A DNA stretch of 64,000 bases from an uncultured Chloroflexales bacterium (GTDB lineage Bacteria > Chloroflexota > Chloroflexia > Chloroflexales > Chloroflexaceae): positions 1 to 64,000 of the forward strand of contig CALGUG010000010.1 of assembly GCA_937902315.1 (NCBI GenBank), written 5' to 3'. Numbering within the stretch: position 1 is the stretch's first letter; each line of letters opens with the position of its first letter. The notes below the pieces were generated by a model that saw only the letters and a program-made list of their open reading frames with translations, was not told the origin of the DNA and searched no databases. Both the position numbers and the translations under genes were made by a program. Positions 51,437-59,547 of this stretch are shown here, in pieces.

Positions 51437-52105
51437 ATGCAGAAGCACTTTTATCAAGAGCTGCTGAGCGAGCTACAGGCGTTGCGCGCCCTGCGCCAGG
51501 CCTGGCAACGGCCCAGCCTCGCCGCTATGGGCGAGCGTGAGAGCTTAGCGCTTCCTGCGCGCGAGCAGGCCCGCTTGGCGCGCTACGAGCGCACCTATGC
51601 GCGTGAATGGCACGAGCGCACCCGCGAGCGAGTAGCGCGCGAACGCCAGCGCAAGCCGACTTGGCGCGAAGAGGATGTTGGATCGATCCATAAGCGCAGT
51701 TGGCTGGAACGCCGCGAGCGCGATTGGATGTTGATCGACGCCCGCGAGCGAGTATGGCAAGAGCAGGCTCACGAGTTAAGCCGCTTTCTGCCGCTTTATC
51801 GGCGACGCTTGGCCGAGTTAGCTCAGCTCGATGGCAGTGCGGCGGAGTGGTGCCGCCAGATGGAGCGCGATGAGCTTGAGCCGCCCAGTGCTGAGGACCT
51901 CGATGCGCTTTGGCTGCGTTATCGGACGGCCTGCCAAGCACGCGCCAAGCAGCTTTTGCAACAGCAGGAGTGGAGCGGGCTACGCCAGCGTTTGCAGTTA
52001 GCCAGCGAGGCAGAACAGCTCAGCATGTTGCTCGCTGAAGTTGAGCAGGCACGAATCGATCGGATAGCTGGGCTTGTGGCAGCCTTGATCTATGAGTTAA
52101 CATAA
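51437..52105 (+). CDS. Arg/Glu/Gln-rich coiled-coil protein of unknown function
   Basis: 222 residues starting 3 bp after the RIO kinase stop codon; last gene of the ABC/RIO operon. Almost entirely predicted helix with heptad-like LxxLRxLRQAW and RxxWHERTRERVARERQR stretches; no membrane helix, signal or enzyme motif. Context suggests a partner or substrate of the RIO kinase (inference). Confidence 0.75.
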   Translation: MQKHFYQELLSELQALRALRQAWQRPSLAAMGERESLALPAREQARLARYERTYAREWHERTRERVARERQRKPTWREEDVGSIHKRSWLERRERDWMLIDARERVWQEQAHELSRFLPLYRRRLAELAQLDGSAAEWCRQMERDELEPPSAEDLDALWLRYRTACQARAKQLLQQQEWSGLRQRLQLASEAEQLSMLLAEVEQARIDRIAGLVAALIYELT

Positions 52106-52214
52106 AATAAGAACGAAGTCTGTGCTAGTGGCTCCGCCCTTTGGCTTTGATACCATATTCGTTTGATCGCTTCAGTACAGCGGATTAGTCTCTTCCCCAA
52201 AGAGGGTGGCTAGC

Positions 52215-52232
52215 GCGTCCGCCTTCGGCTAC
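52215..52232 (+). repeat. REP-like element copy 12
   Basis: Variant core GCGTCCGCCTTCGGCTAC, 110 bp after the coiled-coil gene. Confidence 0.85.
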
Positions 52233-52411
52233 CAACAGCTCGCCCGGAAGCAGGCTGGTGTAGTTGTGTATCGAGAGACCACGCTAAAATCCAACAGTTC
52301 AAGCGGATTTCGAATGACTTCTTTTTATCCGCTCGATCAGGCTCGGTTTTGGTCTTCGTTAGGGGTGCAGCTCGTTGTATGGCTTGCGTAGCGCTCCCTT
52401 CTCCCGCATTG

Positions 52412-52589
52412 TTGTACATTAGCCACAAATCGACATACGGTCAGCGTTATCTGCCCTCACCCCCCGGCCCCTCGCCCGCACTGCGGGCGAGGGGGTGAAT
52501 GCACCCCGTTCTGTGCTCTCGAGGATAATCCCGCGATGGTATGCGAACGATCGCCTTTTGCTGCCGACACGACTTTGGGTAATGCATAG
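52412..52589 (+). mobile_element. MITE-like element D (178 bp, short form)
   Basis: TTGTACATTAGCCAC...GGGTAATGCATAG with the GC-rich hairpin and without the palindromic module. The flanks CTCCCGCATTG and CTCCTGCCAAG match at 7 of 11 positions, a decayed target duplication. They lie within the hairpin half of the composite REP element whose core is at 52641. Confidence 0.85.
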
Positions 52590-52637
52590 CTCCTGCCAAG
52601 CAGGAGAAGGGCTGGGGATGAGGGTGGTTAGCCCTGT

Positions 52638-52991
52638 TTAGTAGCCGGAGGCGGACGCGCCAAGGACCGAATGGAAGGAACAGCCCAGACCGCCAAAGCT
52701 TTGAAGCGATTGAAAGGCGCTGCCTAGTAAGCACTCCTGAAGCAGTTGAATGGCCTGTTCGACCTCGGCGAGCTGTTGTGAGCTGGCTTGGTTGCGTAAG
52801 TGGAGACCATGTGCGATCTCGACCAACAACTGCAGCTTCTCGCGGAGTGGGCTTGTTTGGGGCAGCTCGGCGCTGCTCAAGCCGAGCGCTTGGCTCAGAC
52901 GAATCTGCTGGGCGTGGACTTGGGCGAGGATTGTATCGACGAATCGCTTATCGAAAAGGGCCCTGCTCTCTTTCTCTCTACGATGAATAAC
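52638..52991 (-). pseudogene. Remnant of a helical protein gene, 3' end running into a REP element
   Basis: Protein-like frame of ~117 codons: ESRALFDKRFVDTILAQV, then QQIRLSQALGLSSAELP, then LREKLQLLVEIAHGLHL and a further Leu/Gln-rich helix. The only conventional start is a TTG at 52880 in mid-frame; upstream the frame is open to a TGA near 52995 without ATG/GTG/TTG. The last ~20 codons are the REP repeat itself. Best read as a gene fragment that has lost its 5' end and gained the repeat at its 3' end; function unknown. Confidence 0.35.
52641..52658 (-). repeat. REP-like element copy 13
   Basis: GTAGCCGGAGGCGGACGC followed by GCCAAGGACCGAATGGAAGG, the full arm; right half of the composite element interrupted by MITE D. 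Confidence 0.9.
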
Positions 52992-53012
52992 AGATCAGAT
53001 TACTTTGTTGCT

Positions 53013-53036
53013 TTTGGCCTTCGGCAGAGTGGAACT
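53013..53036 (-). repeat. Short interspersed motif, copy 3 of 3
   Basis: TTTGGCCTTCGGCAGAGTGG followed by AACT, the inverted form of the motif at 13354. The rest of the 53.0-53.13 kb spacer shows nothing else recognisable. Confidence 0.55.
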
Positions 53037-53134
53037 CAACTCGTTCCCACGTTTTTGTTTTCCCGTTCATGTCTTTAGACAGATTTGCTATTACCAATCT
53101 CGTGCTAACGTAACTCGCGTTAGTTTTCAAGCTA

Positions 53135-53176
53135 TAAAAAGAAGCTTGGAGTATTAGCGAAACACTCCAAGCTTCT
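53135..53176 (-). terminator. Terminator of pckA
   Basis: Perfect 13-bp stem AGAAGCTTGGAGT/ACTCCAAGCTTCT (53140-53152/53164-53176), followed on the minus strand by TTTTTATA. The + side also carries GTTTTT, so it may work both ways. Confidence 0.9.
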
Positions 53177-53194
53177 GTTTTTGAGGACGATGCG

Positions 53195-54793
53195 TTAGAT
53201 ACGCGGTCCGGCGTTGCGTACGCTGGCGGCAACGCCGTCGAATTGGCGGAAGTTTTCGTGGAAGCGCTGAGCTAGTTCGCGAGCATAACGGTCGTATTCT
53301 TCCGGATTGCTCCAGCTCTCGCGCGGGCGTAGCAGATTGTCTGGTACGCCTTCGATCTTGACCGGAACGTGTAGGCCGAAGATCGGATCAGTGAAAGTTT
53401 CAACCTCGTTGAGCGCCCCGCTCAGGGCTGCGCGGATCATCTGGCGGGTGTAGCTCAGTTTGATGCGATCGACTTGGCCCGCTAGGCCGCCCAACCAACC
53501 GGTGTTGACTAAGAAGACTTGCGTCTTGTGGAAGTCCATCTTTTCGCCCAGCATATGGGCGTAGGTGGTGGGAGGTAGGGGCAGGAAGGGCGCACCAAAA
53601 CAGGTGCTGAAGGTCGCTTCGGGGTCGCGGCCCATGCCCGCTTCGGTGCCGGCCAGCTTGGCGGTGTAGCCCGACAAGAAGTGGTACATTGCCTGTTCGC
53701 GAGTTAGGCGCGAGATCGGCGGCAGCACACCGAAGGCATCAGCCGTGAGGAAGAAGATCACACGGGGGTGACCCGCTGTGCCTTCGAGTACCGCACCCGG
53801 AATGTATTCAATTGGGTAGGCGGCACGCGTGTTTTCGGTGATCGAATCGTCACTATAGTTCGGTTCGCACGTTTCGCGATCAACCACGACGTTTTCGAGC
53901 ACGGTACCGAAACGAATCGCCTCCCAGATCTGGGGTTCGTGCTCTTTCGAGAGATTAATGGTTTTCGCGTAGCATCCACCTTCAAAGTTGAATACGCCAT
54001 GTTCGCCCCAGCCGTGTTCGTCGTCTCCGATCAGACGGCGATAGGGATCGGCTGAAAGGGTGGTTTTTCCGGTTCCCGAGAGGCCAAAGAAGAGCGCAAC
54101 GTCGTTGTCTGGCCCGACGTTTGCCGAACAGTGCATAGGAAATACGCCGCGTTGAGGCAGCAGATAGTTGAGCACTCCGAAGATCGACTTTTTGATCTCG
54201 CCTGCGTATTCGGTACCGCAGATCAACACTAGACGCTGTTCGAGGTCGAGCACAATCGCCGTTTCCGACTTTGTACCATCGCTCTCGGGATCGGCGTAGA
54301 AGTGAGGGGCACAGATAACGGTAAATTCGGGCTTGTGAACGGCCTGCTCTTCGGGGGTTGTTCGGCGGAAGAGCTGGCGCGCAAACAGGTTGTGCCAAGC
54401 ATATTCCGTGACAACACGAATCGGTAGTCGTTGCTCTGGATCAGCGCCGCCCCATGCGTCTAAGACAAACAGTTCGCGCCCTTGGAGATAGGCCGCTAGT
54501 CGCATGCGGAAACGGGCAAAACGCTCAGCATCAAGAGGTTGGTTGACTTTCCCCCACGAAACGCGCGAGTTGCTGGTACTTCCCGGATACTGGACAACAA
54601 ACTTATCGCTCGGTGATCGTCCGGTTCGTTTACCAGTATAAGCGATGAGCGCTCCGTTGTTGGTAAGAACTGCTTCCTGCCGCGCAAGGGCCATTTCGAC
54701 CAGTTTAGCGACTGGTAGGTTACGATGGACTTGGCCGAGATAGGTGAGACCCACCCCTTTTAATTGAGCGATTAGGTCAGTATCTGTGAGCAT
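53195..54793 (-). CDS. pckA: Phosphoenolpyruvate carboxykinase (ATP)
   Basis: 532 residues, usual length. Motifs: TGKRTGRSPSDKF, MHCSANVG (metal/substrate site), P-loop FGLSGTGKTTLSADP, GDDEHGW and the adenine-binding ENTRAAYPIEYIPGA region. Converts oxaloacetate to PEP with ATP, the entry step of gluconeogenesis. GAGGGGG precedes the ATG; strong promoter and terminator; monocistronic. Confidence 0.98.
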   Translation of the reverse strand: MLTDTDLIAQLKGVGLTYLGQVHRNLPVAKLVEMALARQEAVLTNNGALIAYTGKRTGRSPSDKFVVQYPGSTSNSRVSWGKVNQPLDAERFARFRMRLAAYLQGRELFVLDAWGGADPEQRLPIRVVTEYAWHNLFARQLFRRTTPEEQAVHKPEFTVICAPHFYADPESDGTKSETAIVLDLEQRLVLICGTEYAGEIKKSIFGVLNYLLPQRGVFPMHCSANVGPDNDVALFFGLSGTGKTTLSADPYRRLIGDDEHGWGEHGVFNFEGGCYAKTINLSKEHEPQIWEAIRFGTVLENVVVDRETCEPNYSDDSITENTRAAYPIEYIPGAVLEGTAGHPRVIFFLTADAFGVLPPISRLTREQAMYHFLSGYTAKLAGTEAGMGRDPEATFSTCFGAPFLPLPPTTYAHMLGEKMDFHKTQVFLVNTGWLGGLAGQVDRIKLSYTRQMIRAALSGALNEVETFTDPIFGLHVPVKIEGVPDNLLRPRESWSNPEEYDRYARELAQRFHENFRQFDGVAASVRNAGPRI

Positions 54794-54854
54794 AATTCCC
54801 CCTCTAAACTCGCCGTCGAGTGAGAAAAGGACGGCAGTCTCATTGAATGGAGCG

Positions 54855-54883
54855 AGTATACCATGCTCCTCTTTTGCTCACAA
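54855..54883 (-). promoter_or_regulatory. Promoter of pckA
   Basis: Minus-strand TTGTGA (54878-54883), exactly 17 bp, TATACT (54855-54860) with TGG directly upstream; 62 bp before the start codon. The rest of the ~400-bp spacer up to 55083 is AT-rich and otherwise empty. Confidence 0.75.
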
Positions 54884-55082
54884 TATCAGATCAACGCAAG
54901 TATGCGCAAGCGAAAGTCTAAGTCGCACTATTTTTTCTGGTATAAAAGCGCTCGAAGAGCCATTTTTCGGGCTTTGATATCTATCATAAAGCTTCAAAGA
55001 GCGCAGTGGAAAGGGATAAATAGCTTATATCTAAAAGCTGTTAGTGATATCGATAACATGTATAAAGCGCCTTGTTGTATGC

Positions 55083-55127
55083 AAAATGCTGTTAGGCTGG
55101 GTAGATCTTTCAAACAGCCTAACAGCA
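55083..55127 (-). terminator. Terminator of the M48 protease gene
   Basis: Perfect 13-bp stem TGCTGTTAGGCTG/CAGCCTAACAGCA (55087-55099/55115-55127); on the minus strand ATTTTG follows. It lies 76 bp after the stop. Confidence 0.7.
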
Positions 55128-55202
55128 GCGCTTTAGAGTAAGAATATTTTTCCGCTTTTAGAGCGGATTATTTTGCATGTTGACCTTGGAGTTATCAGCT
55201 TT

Positions 55203-56036
55203 TTAAGGGCGCAGGTTGTCGGGCACCCCATTGGGGAAGAGGCGATTGATTTCGGCTTCGATCTGTTGGATGCGGTTGGCTGGGCTGGGGTGGGTGCTAA
55301 AAAACTCGGGCGGCGCTTGGCCTTGGCTGGATTGTTCGAGGATCTGCATAACTTTGATCATCGAGCGAGGGTTGTAGCCCGCTTGAGCCATGTATTGTAC
55401 GCCGTAGTTGTCCGATTCGAGCTCGTCGTCGCGCCCATACTTCATATTGACCATCTGGCCGATCAGTTGGGCGATCTGAGCGCTGCCTGCGCTATTGGGA
55501 TTATTGGGGTCGTAGCTGGCCATCACGGCGGCGCCTGTCAGCCCTTGCGAAAGTTCTATTCGTGCGGCCTGTTCAGCCGAGTGGCGTCCAACCACGTGAA
55601 AGATCTCGTGCCCGAGCACTCCTGCGATCTCGCCGTCGGTGCTGAGCAGATCATAGAGCGCTTCGGTCATAAAGACTTGGCCGCCGGGTAGCGCAAAAGC
55701 GTTGATGGTTTGTTTATCGCCGAGCAGATGGAATTGGTAGTCGTAGGGCGATTTGCTGGCATCTGATTTGGCGACCAGTTCGTTGCCGATCGCTTGAACT
55801 TTGGCTTGTTTATTGGCATCACGAGAGATGCCTCCGTATTCGTTGGCCATTTGGGGGGCTGCTTGTTGGCCAAGCGCGATCTCTTGCTCGACACTCATCG
55901 AGATATGCTGTTTTTCTTGGGTGACGGGGTTGATCTGGGTGGCGCCAAAGTAGCCGATAAGTGCGGTAATGGCGATGAAAGCGGCGATGATCAGGCGTCC
56001 ACCTAGACCTCCGCCACCTCTGCGTGACACTGTCAT
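55203..56036 (-). CDS. M48-family zinc metalloprotease, membrane anchored
   Basis: 277 residues, AGGAG before the ATG. N-terminal membrane helix (~12-32, LIIAAFIAITALIGYFGA), then a periplasm/outside-facing M48 domain: GHEIFHVVGRH (zinc His143 and His147, catalytic Glu144) and the third ligand Glu in DDELESDNYGVQYM. Resembles the BepA/YcaL/LoiP-type peptidases of envelope quality control and not the four-helix HtpX. A Gly/Gln linker and THPSPANRIQQIEAEI end the protein. Monocistronic. Confidence 0.93.
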   Translation of the reverse strand: MTVSRRGGGGLGGRLIIAAFIAITALIGYFGATQINPVTQEKQHISMSVEQEIALGQQAAPQMANEYGGISRDANKQAKVQAIGNELVAKSDASKSPYDYQFHLLGDKQTINAFALPGGQVFMTEALYDLLSTDGEIAGVLGHEIFHVVGRHSAEQAARIELSQGLTGAAVMASYDPNNPNSAGSAQIAQLIGQMVNMKYGRDDELESDNYGVQYMAQAGYNPRSMIKVMQILEQSSQGQAPPEFFSTHPSPANRIQQIEAEINRLFPNGVPDNLRP

Positions 56037-56302
56037 ATTTTTCTCCTCAACGACAAGACTTACGAATTGCGCTTATCGCAGGTTAGGCACGATCTTCCGC
56101 TCGCAGGCATTGGCTTGGCTAGAACAAAGCATATATGCCCTTCAGAGCTGCATAGCCATACGCAAGGGGTCTTGGCATGCATATTTGGTGTGAGTACGAG
56201 CACGTTATGTGCCAAGCTTCTGGTTTTGAGCTTTGGAATAGTAAATCTGCTTGATATTTAAAAGTTGTAGGGTGATGGCGGCCTGGGCTTTAGCTTCCAT
56301 CT
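56037..56302. other. Spacer without recognised features
   Basis: About 265 bp upstream of the M48 gene up to the methyltransferase terminator. It must hold the M48 promoter, but no convincing hexamers were identified. Confidence 0.3.
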
Positions 56303-56339
56303 TTTGAAAAAGAAAACGCACCCTGTGGAGCAGGGCGCG
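56303..56339 (-). terminator. Terminator of the mreB-methyltransferase unit
   Basis: 9-bp stem (CGCGCCCTG/CAGGGTGCG, one wobble) followed on the minus strand by TTTTCTTTTTC, 35 bp after the methyltransferase stop. Confidence 0.85.
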
Positions 56340-56372
56340 ATTCTGCTACGTTGAGGTCGATCGGGTTATGTA

Positions 56373-57065
56373 CTAGACATAACTACGTTTGAAGAATTTG
56401 CGAATTTTGGCGCGGGTTTCGGCGCGGAAGAAGCGCGATAAGAGTGCGGAAACAAACATGCCAAACATGGTTGGCAGCGATACTTCGGGCTGCACCATGC
56501 GTTTGAGCGTTTGCGGGTCTTTGAGCTGGAGCGGCGATTTGTCGGTGACTTTGATTTTGATCTCACCCTTCCACTCTTTTTCGACCCAGAAGAGCGAAGG
56601 CATGCTGCGCTGGAAGAGGTAGTAGAGTGGGTTGTATTCGTACATGTAGTCGAATAGTTCGCCGAAAGGCTCGCCCTGCTCTTTGGGGTGCAGCACTAGG
56701 GTATCGTCGATCAGGTTGACGTACCAGCGATGGAAGGACCAGTGGAACATGCGCTCGGCGATCTCGCTGGGCGAGCCGAGATAGCCCGCTTTGCCGACGC
56801 GCACAAGCTCGCGTGCGAACTGTTCCGGGTCATCCATATGTTCAAGAATATGCGAGCCGATGACATAGGAGAAGACGCCATCGCGGAAGGGCAGATGGTG
56901 GGCATCGGCTACGATCAGTGGGCGGTCGATGACGATATTGCCACCCCGTTCGGTATTGTCGTTGATATAGCGATCGACGAGGATGTCCGAGCGCGGGTTG
57001 GGGTTATCGCCACTGCCGATTTCGAGCACAAGGCCCGTCTTTGGAGGATTGATCTTTTGCTTCAT
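56373..57065 (-). CDS. Class I SAM-dependent methyltransferase
   Basis: 230 residues from the ATG at 57065 (the frame upstream starts only at TTG 57104). Motif I LVLEIGSGDNPNP, acidic motif II DILVDRY, motif III ADAHHLPF and GSHILEHMDDP place it in the Methyltransf_11-type family. The C-terminal ~60 residues are basic and partly hydrophobic (FGMFVSALLSRFFRAE..KIRKFFKRSY), possibly a membrane-surface helix. It lies 70 bp behind mreB and shares its terminator. Substrate unknown. Confidence 0.85.
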   Translation of the reverse strand: MKQKINPPKTGLVLEIGSGDNPNPRSDILVDRYINDNTERGGNIVIDRPLIVADAHHLPFRDGVFSYVIGSHILEHMDDPEQFARELVRVGKAGYLGSPSEIAERMFHWSFHRWYVNLIDDTLVLHPKEQGEPFGELFDYMYEYNPLYYLFQRSMPSLFWVEKEWKGEIKIKVTDKSPLQLKDPQTLKRMVQPEVSLPTMFGMFVSALLSRFFRAETRAKIRKFFKRSYV

Positions 57066-57134
57066 AAATAGAAAGAGCAAAAGGCAAGCGACCAGAGGAC
57101 GCAAATAACCCGCCTCTAACCCTTGCCTTTCCTT

Positions 57135-58142
57135 TTAGATGTTGTCGTCGCCAATTAAACTGTCGCGTAAGATCTCAAAGTTTTCGAGTGCAAGACCTGT
57201 ACCGATGGCTACGCAGTTGGCTGGCTGGTCGGCAACATAGCAGGGTACGCCAGTGACCTCGGTGAGAAGCTCATTAATGCGTCGCAACATCGATCCACCG
57301 CCCGTCATCACCATACCGCGATCGATAATATCGCTCGAGAGTTCGGGTGGGGTTTCCACAAGCACGGCTCGAACGGCATTGATAATCGCGTCAAGCGGGT
57401 CTTGGATTGCTTCGGTGATCTCGTTGGAGTCGATGTCGATCGTGCGTGGCAAACCAGCAACTTGATCGCGCCCGCGAACTTGCATCGTCAAGGGGCGTTC
57501 CAGCGGTAGCGCTGAGCCGATCTCGATTTTGATGCTTTCAGCCGTGCGATCACCGATCACGACATTGTATTTGCGTTTGATATAGGCTGCGATCGCTTCG
57601 TCGAAATTGTTGCCACCAACCCGTACAGACGTACTCACCACGATGTCGTTGAGCGAAACTACTGCGACTTCAGTAGTGCCGCCGCCGATATCGATCACAA
57701 GGTTGCCGAATGGCTGGTTGACGGGAATGTTCGCGCCGATCGCGGCTGCCAGCGGCTCTGGAATGAGCCAGGCATTTTTTGCACCAGCGGATCGTGCCGC
57801 ATCGCGCACAGCTCGCATTTCGACGCTGGTTACACCCGCCGGAATACAGACCATGACATCCGGCTTGGTACGCAGAAAACCGCTTGTACGAGCGATAAAG
57901 TATTTCAGCATGGCTTCGGTGACGAGGTAATCCGCGATCACACCGTTGCGCATCGGGCGAATCACCTCGATGCTCTCTGGCTCGCGGCCTAACATCGCCA
58001 AAGCTGCTGAACCAACCGCTTTAACACGGTTATGGCGTCGTGAAATCGCGACGACCGATGGTTCCGATAAAACGATCCCTTTGCCTTTTACATAGACCAG
58101 CACGTTTGCCGTGCCGAGGTCGATACCAATTTTTCGCGCCAT
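57135..58142 (-). CDS. mreB: Rod shape-determining actin homologue MreB
   Basis: 335 residues. Actin-fold nucleotide motifs: IGIDLGTANVLVYVKGKG (phosphate 1), LVIDIGGGTTEVAVVS (phosphate 2), MTGGGSMLRRI (adenosine), plus GVTSVEMRAVRDAA. Assembles membrane-associated filaments that direct lateral wall growth. mreC and mreD are not adjacent; instead the gene sits directly behind the F1 ATP-synthase cluster. Confidence 0.97.
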   Translation of the reverse strand: MARKIGIDLGTANVLVYVKGKGIVLSEPSVVAISRRHNRVKAVGSAALAMLGREPESIEVIRPMRNGVIADYLVTEAMLKYFIARTSGFLRTKPDVMVCIPAGVTSVEMRAVRDAARSAGAKNAWLIPEPLAAAIGANIPVNQPFGNLVIDIGGGTTEVAVVSLNDIVVSTSVRVGGNNFDEAIAAYIKRKYNVVIGDRTAESIKIEIGSALPLERPLTMQVRGRDQVAGLPRTIDIDSNEITEAIQDPLDAIINAVRAVLVETPPELSSDIIDRGMVMTGGGSMLRRINELLTEVTGVPCYVADQPANCVAIGTGLALENFEILRDSLIGDDNI

Positions 58143-58222
58143 ATGCCCTCAGTGCCGACTGGTGAGTCCTGAGAATGGAACGCCATCGTGTACTCCTCAG
58201 TTCTCAGCACATCCTTCTTCGT

Positions 58223-58639
58223 TTAGCGTTGTTTCTTCATGCGGCGAAGTTGAGCGACCTTGATACGCGTCAGTGCGCGGCGAAGTTCGGCTTCAGCTTT
58301 AGCCATATCGACTTCGGACTGGTGCGCGCTCATGCGCTCTTCAGCAGCCCTGCGGGCGCGCTCGGCGCGCTCCTCATCGATTTCGTCTGCGCGCTCGACC
58401 GCATCGGCCAGAATGGTGATGCGGTTGGGCAGCACTTCCATAAAACCGCCCGAGACTGCGTATTCGGTGCGTTCGTTGTTTTTGATAATATCCAACTCGC
58501 CGGGAACCAAAATGGTGATGAGCGGCATGTGCCTAGGTAGAATACCTACACGCCCTTCTTTGGTTGGCGCATTTACTTGATCGACGTCATCGGACAGCAC
58601 CACGCGCTCGGCTGTCACAATTTCGAGATGAATTGGCAT
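58223..58639 (-). CDS. atpC: ATP synthase F1 epsilon subunit
   Basis: 138 residues from the ATG at 58639 (GAGG 8 nt upstream; a longer frame to 58702 has no ribosome site). N-terminal beta-sandwich (MPIHLEIVTAERVV, APTKEGRVGILPRHMPLIT) and a C-terminal helical hairpin (RAERARRAAEERM...LRRALTRIKVAQLRR). It belongs to the rotor stalk and can inhibit the ATPase. It is separated from atpD by a methyltransferase gene and a 158-bp gap. Confidence 0.95.
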   Translation of the reverse strand: MPIHLEIVTAERVVLSDDVDQVNAPTKEGRVGILPRHMPLITILVPGELDIIKNNERTEYAVSGGFMEVLPNRITILADAVERADEIDEERAERARRAAEERMSAHQSEVDMAKAEAELRRALTRIKVAQLRRMKKQR

Positions 58640-58797
58640 GGTATTTCCTCTCGTTGTTTGCCAAACGTAACAACAGAATTTACAGCGAGCGATAGGCAAC
58701 AAGCATACAAAAAGTAGGAATGTTCTCGCGCGTGTTCTGTATCGTCTGTGTTACAACAATACCACAATTTTCCTCAACGTTTGCAGCTTTTATCCAC

Positions 58798-59547
58798 TTA
58801 CGAGATTACTTTTCGTGCTGTTACCTCCAAGACGCCTGCGACACGGTTCAAACCAGGCACACGCGATAGTCCACTATCGAGCGCAAGCAGCGTGTTGGGG
58901 AAGAGGTCGAAGGCGGAGCGTACACTGGAGGGTAAGCCGGTAAAGGTTTTCGGCACCATATTGGCGTAGGCGATCCGTTTGACCTCAAAACCATGCGCAC
59001 TGAGCAGCCGGCGGATACCACGCGTTGTGTAGCGGCGGTCGTGGGTATAGCCTAGGCGAAAGCGTCGAACGATCCATTCAAGATAGCCCCACTCTTGGGG
59101 GAGTTGATAGATTAAAAAGGTGCCGTTGGGCTTGAGCACCCGCCAGATCTCTTGAAGTGTAGCAGGTTCGTTTTCAACGTGTTCTAGGACGCCACAGGAG
59201 ATCAGCCCGTCGAAGCTCGCATCGAGAAAGGGCAAAACGATTGGGTCATCGCTCAAGACGAGCGGCACTTGTTTGTCAAGGGCGGTGGTGGTGATGTGTA
59301 TCCCGCGAACCTCGTGAGGTCGATAGTCGTAGGCTATGACCTTCAGACCACGGCGGCGCAAGAGGAAGCTGATTTGACCGAAACCTGCGCCCCAGTCGAG
59401 AACCTGCCCTTGCGCTTGGTGTGCCACAATGTCGTTGGCGATGCGCACGTAGTTCCGCAGGGCCAAGCGGCTCCGCAGGTGGCGTGTATACACGCTTTCC
59501 TGCAGACGAGCCGCTGCCTGCGAAAGTTCGGCGACTTCGTTCGCCAC
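58798..59547 (-). CDS. Class I SAM-dependent methyltransferase inside the atp cluster
   Basis: 249 residues, GTG start immediately after the atpD stop codon (no gap). Motif I VLDWGAGFGQIS, motif II IAYDYRP, and ISCGVLEHVENEP followed by LKPNGTFLIYQLPQEWG, typical of Methyltransf_11/UbiE-like enzymes. The C-terminal part resembles sugar- or lipid-modifying members (TRGIRRLLSAHGFEVKRIAY). It was inserted between atpD and atpC with the same orientation and tight coupling. Substrate unknown; a direct ATP-synthase role is not implied. Confidence 0.87.
   Translation of the reverse strand: MANEVAELSQAAARLQESVYTRHLRSRLALRNYVRIANDIVAHQAQGQVLDWGAGFGQISFLLRRRGLKVIAYDYRPHEVRGIHITTTALDKQVPLVLSDDPIVLPFLDASFDGLISCGVLEHVENEPATLQEIWRVLKPNGTFLIYQLPQEWGYLEWIVRRFRLGYTHDRRYTTRGIRRLLSAHGFEVKRIAYANMVPKTFTGLPSSVRSAFDLFPNTLLALDSGLSRVPGLNRVAGVLEVTARKVIS

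Noticed and set aside
13430..52660. CRISPR array from the regularly recurring 18-bp core
   Set aside because: Copies are kilobases apart, in both orientations and without unit spacers; no cas genes are present. They are interspersed REP-like elements.
54863..55141. 92-codon frame in the pckA-M48 spacer
   Set aside because: It starts inside the pckA promoter on the opposite strand, has no ribosome site and runs through the M48 terminator hairpin.
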